Origin: Nymphalis io
Taxonomy: Eukaryota; Arthropoda; Insecta; Lepidoptera; Nymphalidae
Direction of reading: 5' to 3'
Assembly (NCBI RefSeq): GCF_905147045.1
Contig: NC_065911.1
Location: forward strand, 9,238,001-9,302,000
Length of the DNA stretch: 64,000 nt
The position numbers were made by a program, and so were the translations under genes. Each line of letters begins with the position of its first letter. Positions within the stretch are counted from its first letter, which is position 1. Shown here in pieces: positions 57,700-64,000 of this stretch. Below the pieces are notes generated by a model, which worked only from the letters and a program-made list of their open reading frames with translations, did no database searches and was not told the origin of the DNA.

Positions 57700-59208
57700 C
57701 AATAGAGGTAATTTTGTCAGAAATCTAAGAAGTTTTCATATTAAATTAATAATATAACTTGTTTGTACCATTGTATTAAACTACCGTTACGAATAATTTG
57801 GGACAAGGGTAATTTCATAAACACAAAATCCCAAATATAACAAAAAACACCCGACGATAATAAAAAAATGTAGTGCGAATAAAGTAAAAATCATCATGGA
57901 TTAGTTTTAATCTTATGATTCTCGAAAATTGTAATCTTTATCTGTGTGATAGATAGCCTGGTTTATCCAGTAGTTCAAGGCAGGCAATATATGAAAAAAA
58001 TTAAAAGAGCTAATTTAATGAGCTATCATCTCGAGCTCGCTGATTACTAGAGCTATCCTGTAAGACATAACGCGACACTCACCGGATAACATAAGCGTGA
58101 AATGCTAGAAAGTAATATGAGAGATTACCTGTAATTGTTATAGCATTCGGAGGAAAGGCATCATAGTAGCATATCAACGTAACTCGGTTTCGACATTTCT
58201 AGTAGGAAGCAAGTTTTATCCTCAAATATATTGAATATTACATTGCTATATGATAAAAAGAGGGCTTGATTCAATTATATGTCTATTGGAAGTGTCTTTC
58301 CAGGTTGTGGTATTTTGTCCACAGTCTTTAAATTGGTAAGCACAATCGCTGACAGTAATTGGCAATAATATACCTTACACCGCCAATGACAACCTTATTT
58401 ATGGCATCTTAGATGATAACTAGGTCTGATAACTGACCTCATATTTATGCACATTTAATTAAAACCAGGACACATATATACAAGGTAATATTTAGCGGTT
58501 GAATAACTGTTGACAGGGTAGCACCTAACCAAAGCGTCCAGCACCGAGCTCTACACTTCTGGGATTATAAATATAAACGCCTTATAAGTTCTGTGAAGTC
58601 ACTTCTTAAATAAGGAGCTCGTTGAGAAAAAAGAACAATTAATTTACGGGATTAAACGAACGAAATCAAGTTACAAGTAATTATTTAATTGCTAGCTCAG
58701 GCTTAATAGTTAGTAACTTTGGTATTAGGTTAATTAAAGAAGTTTTAGAATTTTTATTTATGTTATAATAATTAACATTAGTAAATTAAAAATATTATAT
58801 TTATATTATATTTATATTATATTATTATATTTAATAAAAAGAAGAGGAGGCTTAAGCCTATACTCGAAATGCCGTGTATTAAACCAAAAAAAAATTTAAA
58901 TCACTCTCACTCCTTGTAAAATGGTTAGGAGCTTTAAACAAAATGAATAAACGAAAGAAAACTCAAAGCTATTCAGATTCTGTACTCCGATCTTCACTTA
59001 TTTTATTTGCTAGAAATTTTCGAGTTTAATTATTTATCTTTTTAATATAAATAATGTATTATTTTTAACTTACCAGTTGAATAAACTTGGGTACAATCAG
59101 CAGTTCTGTTCTGGACAAGTTCCAGTTGGGGCAGTTCGATGTTCTCGTCGACCACCAGGGGAACTTCTGGATCCCATTGAAAAATGAGGTCGTCTGTTGT
59201 ATGAGACA
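51568..59208 (-). CDS. Cys-loop ligand-gated chloride channel subunit (3' part, five exons)
   Basis: Spliced minus-strand gene; the 5' exons lie beyond the right edge. Exons 59208-59074, 55602-55502, 54112-53952, 53520-53448 and 51696-51568 join in frame (intron phases 1, 0, 2, 0) into about 198 residues ending in TGA. In order: end of the extracellular domain (TTDDLIFQWDPEVPLVVDE); a loop-C region with a cysteine pair (ADCTQVYSTGNFTCLEV), typical of glycine-receptor-like channels; M1 (YIPTCLIVIMSWVSFWI); M2 with the PAR anion-selectivity motif (PARVTLGVTSLLTLSTQ); M3 (FVFMALMEYCLVNII); an M3-M4 loop of only about 25 residues; and M4 (SRVFFPLLFAVLNLTYW). Such subunits form pentameric plasma-membrane chloride channels. 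From memory of the family, the M3 and M4 sequences fit insect group I (CG6927/CG7589/CG11340, pHCl-2-like) better than GluCl, RDL or histamine channels. The ligand is not deducible here. Confidence 0.93.
52360..52995 (+). mobile_element. R1-like LINE, 5'-truncated 3' end
   Basis: It lies in the last intron of the channel gene, on the opposite strand. It encodes the C-terminal part of a reverse-transcriptase ORF: LTGHGCFGKYLHGIARRE, then the zinc-knuckle-like CHECGAPLDTAHHTLTEC, then a GDISLPSVINAMLGSERC segment. An in-frame TAG at about 52592 interrupts it; the frame then continues as MEMVSFCECVMLQKEVAERE with an arginine-rich end. The 3' UTR ('gggtaccgctggttttttag', 'acgcgtaaatgcgtttttcc') ends in poly-A at about 52985-52995. 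Frames 52369-52593, 52565-52762 and 52823-53140 are parts or shadows of it. Confidence 0.85.
53448..53520 (-). other. channel gene exon: M3
   Basis: 73 nt between acceptor ATTTCAG and donor GTAGAA, a weaker donor than its neighbours. It encodes FVFMALMEYCLVNIILDD, then RAAKPK, ending in phase 0. Confidence 0.94.
53562..53672 (-). repeat. decayed family-A fragment in an intron
   Basis: 'gaccttgtaattacaatggc' and 'gaatgatgggtgggaggtgc', then 'ttacccaggtggg', in the intron between the M2 and M3 exons. Confidence 0.5.
53952..54112 (-). other. channel gene exon: M1 end, M2, M2-M3 loop
   Basis: 161 nt between acceptor CATGCTAG and donor GTAAGT. It encodes WVSFWIKPDAAPARVTLG, VTSLLTLSTQHAKSQAQL, then PPVSYLKAVDAFMSVCT and 2 nt of a valine codon. 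PAR lines the inner mouth of the pore and PPVSYLKA is the conserved M2-M3 gating loop. The frame 53919-54179 overlaps it out of frame. Confidence 0.96.
54256..54530 (+). repeat. family-C tRNA-derived SINE in an intron
   Basis: The head 'gagccggttggcgtggttgg' and 'gcgttcgattcccacccagg' is present, with the standard body and tail 'gtcccaggatattattatat'. A short duplication of 'gtctggt' lies near 54430-54450. Confidence 0.88.
54835..54880 (+). repeat. family-B tail fragment
   Basis: 'aaggagaggaggccttagtc' then 'cagcagtgggacatttacag', the LINE-like 3' end only. Confidence 0.65.
54881..55501. other. intron sequence, AT-rich
   Basis: Intron between the M1 and M2 exons of the channel gene. No further feature seen. 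Confidence 0.5.
55502..55602 (-). other. channel gene exon: pre-M1 and M1
   Basis: 101 nt between acceptor TCTTCAG and donor GTAAGT. It encodes NFTCLEVIFKLKRRLGYHLF, then NTYIPTCLIVIMS, and ends in phase 0. N-F-T adjoins the second cysteine of loop C. Confidence 0.95.
55603..56171. other. intron sequence
   Basis: A GC-richer patch at 55800-55970 holds a minus-strand frame (55798-55986) with no recognisable motif; possibly an old element piece. Confidence 0.35.
56172..56434 (-). repeat. family-A repeat, diverged
   Basis: 'gtggtaagtagtcactattg', 'ccaccaaccttgggaactaa' and 'aaagccctaccaccaaat'. It is the older of two adjacent copies. Confidence 0.75.
56553..56811 (-). repeat. family-A repeat, with deletion
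   Basis: Poly-T start and 'atagaataggaaggcggacg'. About 30 bp between 'gaaatgttaac' and 'ttgggaactaag' are deleted. It ends 'tctaccaccagc'. The frame 56643-56909 is repeat-borne. Confidence 0.86.
56905..57165 (-). pseudogene. decayed Helitron helicase fragment
   Basis: On the minus strand, bases about 57165-57075 encode FAVTINKAQGQTFEYVEI, the conserved helicase motif near the C-terminus of Pif1-like Helitron helicases (TINKAQGQT). After that the frame shifts, and a degraded continuation reads KINKYEYPTKN. The 3' side contains 'tgtgcccgcggtttcatccg'. It lies in an intron of the channel gene. Confidence 0.65.
57254..57640. repeat. minisatellite, about five 80-bp units
   Basis: Units start GATCTCCTGRTWCATGAGA at 57254, 57333, 57412, 57492 and 57572 (periods 79, 79, 80, 80). 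Each contains an 'actcgctccataccaagat' type segment and 'agtaatccgcgttcggtgag'. Units 3-5 are most alike. It lies in an intron of the channel gene. Confidence 0.95.
57661..57696. repeat. (AC)n microsatellite
   Basis: 18 uninterrupted AC units, 20 bp after the minisatellite. Confidence 0.97.
57697..58329. other. intron sequence, no feature recognised
   Basis: Part of the long intron between the loop-C and M1 exons of the channel gene. Confidence 0.45.
58330..58555 (-). repeat. strongly decayed family-A repeat
   Basis: Only scattered landmarks in order: 'attggtaagcacaatcgctg', 'taccttacaccgccaatgac' and 'gcggttgaataactgttgac', ending 'caccgagctctac'. Confidence 0.35.
58556..59073. other. intron sequence, AT-rich
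   Basis: It includes a TATATTTA-type low-complexity run at 58795-58830 and a possible family-B tail trace near 58840-58857. Confidence 0.4.
59074..59208 (-). other. channel gene exon: end of ligand-binding domain
   Basis: 135 nt after acceptor TTTTTCCAG, with donor GTAAG. It starts with the last 2 nt of a codon, encodes 44 residues including FQWDPEVPLVVDENIELPQL and QNRTADCTQVYST, and leaves 1 nt for the next exon (GGT, glycine). N-R-T is a potential glycosylation site. Confidence 0.93.
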
Positions 59209-59663
59209 CTGGAAAAATAATAAAAAATATAACTAGCGTCTTTCTTAAAATTAAGAGAACAATATTAAAAATAATTATTTACAAATTAATTAATTTAAGA
59301 CAATAGAAAATTTAGAAACAATATTTTCCATGTGTTACAACCAAATCAATTTGGTATTTGCATTTCATTGTATTACTAGAATCGAGAGTAAGAATACAGA
59401 ATAAATATCAGCTAATTCAGTAAGGTGGAACTGTTTTAAATTTTAGTTGTCAGATTTTAATCACCAATACTAATAGAAACATTTCAATTAAAACCTGTAA
59501 AATCTTCAAAAACGTTAATATACACGGAAATTTGCATCTTACGTTAAAATTAAATTTTATTATTATTGTAATGAATACAACAAATAAGGAATGACAACTT
59601 AAGTTAATACATTATAATTAAAATTTGATAGAATCGTTATCTATATACGAGTGTACGATGTAG
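59209..59663. other. probable intron of the channel gene
   Basis: AT-rich; no upstream channel exon is recognised from here to the right edge. Confidence 0.4.
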
Positions 59664-59676
59664 TATAAATAGGCGA

Positions 59677-60035
59677 CTGCAGACCCGGAGATTCCGGGTT
59701 CAATTTCCAAGGTCGGGCCAATAAAAAGTTATTTGGTTTTTCTGTCAGAAAATTCTCAGTAGCAGCCCAGAGTCTGGAAGTTGGAAGTGGGTGTGAACCC
59801 ATACATCATACGGGAGTGACTCTCGTGCCTCGGAAAGCAGTAAAGCAGTTGGTCCTGTGCCTGAACTCTTTCCGGTCATATCGGATTGCCGTTCCATCGG
59901 ATAATGAGTGTAAGGGAATAGAGAGTGCACCTGTGTTTACGCACACACTTATGCACTATAATATCTCCTGCGTAGTTGGCTAATCTCTCTTGAGATTGGC
60001 TGCCGTGGCCGAAATCGGTTTGGAGTCATTATTAT
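59677..60035 (+). repeat. family-D SINE with 13-bp target-site duplication
   Basis: 5'-truncated within the tRNA-like head ('ctgcagacccggagattccg', 'ttcaatttccaaggtcggg'); otherwise complete to 'gccgaaatcggtttggag' and the ATT tail. TATAAATAGGCGA flanks it at 59664-59676 and 60036-60048. The frame 59745-59930 is repeat-borne. Confidence 0.92.
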
Positions 60036-60048
60036 TATAAATAGGCGA

Positions 60049-61659
60049 ATACAAAACAATTTAGTACATTTTTTTCTTTCTTTGTCAACCGATTTTTCTT
60101 TTGGTTGATATTAATTATCTTCGTATAATCAATACGAAAAATCGAAAATAAGAGTAGATAAAATAACTTCGAAATAGAAATTTATATAATACTGTTCAAA
60201 ATATGATATGATAAGATTGATATGATCATTCTTAAATTTTCATGATTGCGTCGAATTTCGACCACTGGGCGAACACTGGTCAATATAAAAGTAGGTCAAA
60301 TTTTATAAGGTACCGAAAAATCCATTAGGCTTCGTTAATGTACATCATAAGTGCACCACGTCCCGGACTCCGACATCACTTAACGATCTCCAAACAAATA
60401 ACAAGTAGAACTCAAAAATAACCTTCAAGTGGGCTTTACCTATTTATGGACCTTCTCCACACCGACTCGATCACAGCTCTCCAAAGATCTTCAGATAAAA
60501 AGAGCTGACATCACAAGCGGAGACGAGAACACTTGCCCTACATTTAAGGTGCTACTCGACGAATCAATTTTTTCGTATCACTCAACAAACTTCACCCCCG
60601 AAGTGCTTACAAATGTTTGGCGATCGAACGCTCATTGTTGCAATATTGTAAGAGAAATAATTTATAAATATTTTTTGCAGTTCATTCATTATAATTAAGG
60701 GCTTAATTAAAGATAATGCTCATTAATAAATGATGAATTATATCTTTAGCACTGTTTGTAGTTTAAGAGAATATTTGCAATTTCATAAAGGACCAAAATT
60801 CTCTATCTAATTATCTGCACTGTATAAACAAACGCTGGTTCCTATTTTGCTTCGAAAATTAATCCGAATTGCTTGACGATGCGGAAATACAGCACTAGCA
60901 AGCTATACACCATATGTCAATTTAGATTTATAATTAATTAAAAGTCCTTGTATATCAAGGACGTATTGAAATAATACTTATGTTAAAAAGGTAAAAAGGG
61001 CTCAATAGGTATACCGTTTAGCGATGTGAAAGCTGCAGATTAAAAGCTGACTTAACGTTTGTCGTCCCTAATCCCAAAGCAATATATAAGCTTAATTGGA
61101 TTGAATAAGAATGCCTTGAATATATTGCTAGAATTCATAATTAAAAAAAAAGTCGTAAGTTGAAATACGTCATACAATATAAAACGCGCCTGTGACATGT
61201 TGTTTGTTTGAAACATCAATTGATGTTTTATTTTAATGTTTTTGCAGTCTAAACCTTACTTTACCTTACACTAATTAGCTAAAACATACTACGCAGAGTT
61301 TTTAGTTTCAATTGAGCTCTTTTTAAGCACCCACTAAGCTAATTGGTACTTTACTAATAAGTGACAACATTACAGACTGGAATCAACCGTCGGTTTCTGT
61401 ATATGAGAGTAGTTTTAGTAGTTTATTGTTCTTTTATTCTATTCTATAAAGTAGGATTCTACGAACCGTGGAATGAGAACATGTTTATATATTAATTTTC
61501 TGTTTTATTTTTCGTATATTATCTATAGTTTGGGCGTCTTTCAATCTGAAATTTTATTACACGGTAACATTAGACAGTTTCGATTTTTATAATATACTAA
61601 TTAAATCTTTCCTGCGGATTCACTCCCATTACATTTAGACAGCAGTTTTTTTAATATAC
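60049..61659. other. non-coding stretch, no exon recognised
   Basis: The 89-residue plus-strand frame at 60429-60698 lies in a slightly GC-richer patch. It shows no domain, and on the minus strand the same bases are interrupted, so it is not a channel exon. The rest is AT-rich. Confidence 0.35.
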
Positions 61660-61773
61660 AATAAATAAATGGTAAGTCGTCACCACCGCCCATAGACATT
61701 GGTATCGTAAGAAATATTAACCATCCCGTAGATCGTCAGTGCGCCACCAAGCTTGGTAACTATGATGTTATGT
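61660..61773 (-). repeat. partial family-A repeat
   Basis: 'atggtaagtcgtcaccaccg', 'gccaccaagcttggtaac' and 'gatgttatgtc', then broken off by the next copy. Confidence 0.72.
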
Positions 61774-62008
61774 CTATCAGAATAGGAAGGCGGACAAGCA
61801 TATAGGTCACCTGATGGCAAGTGGTCACCAACGTCCATAGAAATTGACATTGTAAGAAATGTTAACCGTCGCTTACATAACCAACGAGCCACCAACCTTG
61901 GGAACTAAGATGTTATGTCCCTTGTGCCTGTAATTACACTGGATCACTCACCCTTCAAATCAGAACACATCAACCCAGACGAGCTTGCACAAAGTCCTAC
62001 CATCAAGT
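61774..62008 (-). repeat. family-A repeat, abutting the previous one
   Basis: 'tcagaataggaaggcggaca', 'caccaaccttgggaactaag' and 'aacccagacgagcttgcaca'. A segment is deleted between 'cagaacacatc' and 'aacccag'. Confidence 0.8.
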
Positions 62009-63344
62009 AAATTAGGTAGTAAGTTGCAATCATCGGTATTGATTGTTTAAGGTTACTTCTTATCTCTTATTTATTTGAATATCAAGCTAACAAAATACTA
62101 CATAATTAGAAAATTATAGTATTACATAAAAATTAACAAGCGAGGTCTTACATTGTATATCCTACTTATACGCTAACATATAAATATTGAATCCCATCAA
62201 AAACATAAATGTGAAATGAGAGCCAAGTTCAGTATTATGATATATGCCTTGATTGTTGACTTCAACGACAAAAGAAGTGAGATCTAAATGGTTGCCAAGT
62301 TTAATGGTCAGTCCTAATATTTATTCATAACAACATAAAATATTTTATAACAACTTAAAATATCATTTCTTCTTATAACTTAGGATAATATATTGAAGCC
62401 TAAGGTCTGACTTGGCTAGTTCTCATATACGAATTATTATTACGTACCTACTAAAACAGTCATGGAAGAGCCCTATGTTTGATAGCTAGTTTCTACCAGC
62501 AAGCCAAATTTTCGGAAGAATAGAATAACAATTTACAGCTTTAGAACTTACGAAGGCTATAATATAAGTGTGTGCATGACTAATTTCAAGTAATTTGATA
62601 TAACTTGACTTGTAATGTTATATATTGGAATATAAATGTATTTTTATTAATGTGCATTTTTCGCTCTTTTAATGTATTTAAGGGAACTTGATTGGTTTAT
62701 TTAGACGTTATGTATTTATTGTATTAATTTAATTCATTGTGTTATTTTACTGTTTGTTTCGTGAAATATAAATAAATAATATGGAAGGTGAAGACTTTGG
62801 AGTAAATCATTATTAGGATGAAAATTTAGTTATCAACGTATTAAAAAATTGCACATTAAATTAATTTTTAACGTAACGTTAACGTTAATTGCTGCGGAGA
62901 GAATATCTAATGATAATCCTATTAAAGTGAAGTTTACAACTTGAAACTCGATCAAACACACGAGTACGGTAAGCTCACTATATATCTGCTTATATACATA
63001 TGCACCTATATGGATCGAGGAAAGTCACGCGAACAATGACCAATATCTAAGCAATATGACAGTTTCGTATTTCTCTATAAAATGCAGTGAGACTTTTAAA
63101 GCATTTATGTTCATGTAATGAAAAATATAATTAAGATATTTTGGTTTAATATAAGAAGGAATTATTGTAAATTAGAACAGAGTATATTGTTTTAATTTAT
63201 ATTATTTTTCAAAGTTGACGAAGTCCCTCCTCAAGGCGCTATTTCACCTCGTTTACTACTCTTATTAGGTGAATATTTCTTTTAAATTACAGTTAATCTT
63301 TAAAATCATCTTCCAACCAATGAAAATATCGAGTAATTTGATGT
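62009..63344. other. AT-rich non-coding stretch
   Basis: No exon or repeat recognised. Confidence 0.4.
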
Positions 63345-63705
63345 CCTCCTGACCGATTTCGACCCCGGTAACCAATCTCAAGGAAGACTAGCCAGGACAT
63401 TATATACAAATATAGGTGCACTCTGTATATCCTTACTATCATTTACAGTACAGTAACAGCCTGTGAATGTCTTATTGCTGGGCTAAGGCCTCATCTCAAT
63501 TTTTGAGTAGAATGTTTTGGAGCTTATTCCACCATGCTGCTCCAATGCGGGGTGGTGGAATACACATGTGGCAGAATTTCAGAGAAACACATGCAGGTTT
63601 CCTTCACCGTCAAGCACGAGATGAATTATAATCACAAATTAAGCTATCATTATACAACTATAACTATCATTTGATGAGACGGTATTCCAATACGATAAAA
63701 AAAAA
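63345..63705 (-). repeat. family-D fragment interrupted by a family-B SINE
   Basis: Left part: 'tcctcctgaccgatttcgac', 'caaatataggtgcactctg' and 'tatccttactatcattt'. D resumes after B with 'tgatgagacggtattccaat'. Confidence 0.65.
63445..63662 (-). repeat. family-B SINE nested in family D, head-truncated
   Basis: From 'acagtacagtaacagcctgt' to 'gatgaattataatcacaaat'; the tRNA-like head is missing. ACTATCATTT flanks it at 63435-63444 and 63663-63672. Confidence 0.8.
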
Positions 63706-64000
63706 ATATCAAAATCAGCAAAAATATAAACATATGTAAAAAATATTTATTGTATCTATATTTTCGGAAAAAGTAAGTGTAATCAACTTATTTGACACCA
63801 AACGCTATTGTGTTTAGTCGAAATTCAGTGAGTATATAAATCATATAGGATTGAATATTACATAACATATAAGACAAAACTAACGACACCACTTGATCAA
63901 GTTGTAATAAATAAATTATGAGCTACGCGGGAACATATGAACTGACATAGACTTAAATCATAACCCCTTGCTTTTCCGCAGTCAGATAAAAATAGAACAC
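63706..64000. other. AT-rich non-coding stretch
   Basis: Nothing recognisable. Confidence 0.4.

Noticed and set aside
60429..60698. 89-residue plus-strand frame in the region upstream of the channel exons
   Set aside because: It is on the opposite strand to the channel gene, lacks any recognisable motif and has no matching splice sites; treated as chance or an old element fragment.

Overview
This window is non-coding-rich nuclear DNA from an insect, almost certainly a lepidopteran and probably a butterfly. That inference rests on strong AT bias, GT-AG introns, an insect-type Cys-loop chloride channel gene, and dense tRNA-derived SINEs and LINE remnants of kinds common in butterfly genomes. 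There are no operons, CRISPR arrays, canonical tRNA genes or rRNA genes. Most open frames in the window are chance or lie inside repeats.

Host genes. (1) The best-supported gene is the 3' half of a Cys-loop ligand-gated anion channel on the minus strand (51568-59208, with upstream exons beyond the right edge). Five exons join in frame with matching intron phases. They encode the end of the ligand-binding domain, M1, a PAR-type anion-selective M2, M3, a very short M3-M4 loop, M4 and the stop. It looks closest to the insect group I / pHCl-2-like subunits. (2) Two similar short first coding exons lie about 25 kb apart on the minus strand (40923-40991 and 15870-15947). Both end in phase 0 at a GTGAGT donor and share a TS-acidic-...-Y-x-x-T-L tail. 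They are either alternative first exons of one gene or first exons of tandem paralogues; the downstream exons are not recognised here.

Mobile DNA. For reference I use local family labels. A: ~290 bp, A-tailed, usually minus. B: ~300 bp tRNA-headed SINE. C: ~260 bp tRNA-headed SINE. D: ~360 bp tRNA-headed SINE. E and F: A-tailed repeats whose 3' ends resemble that of A. G: 3' end of an R1-like LINE. There is also a ~365 bp MITE-like family with imperfect terminal inverted repeats (two copies plus one internal fragment), an internally deleted RTE-type LINE (45420-47090), an R1-like LINE 3' end (52360-52995) and a decayed Helitron helicase fragment (about 56905-57165). Target-site duplications can be read around several B and D copies, and nesting is frequent.

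Layout. 1-9 kb: dense SINE cluster. 9-15 kb: AT-rich with decayed repeats. 15.5-16.4 kb: first exon 'b' and its upstream region. 17-36 kb: SINE/LINE mosaic with two or three unexplained coding-like patches. 36-43.5 kb: AT-rich, with first exon 'a' and its TATA-containing promoter at 40.9-41.1 kb. 43.5-49.3 kb: MITE/RTE cluster. 49.3-51.5 kb: AT-rich. 51.5-59.2 kb: channel gene with LINE, Helitron, SINE and minisatellite sequence in its introns. 59.2-64 kb: repeats within or upstream of the same gene.
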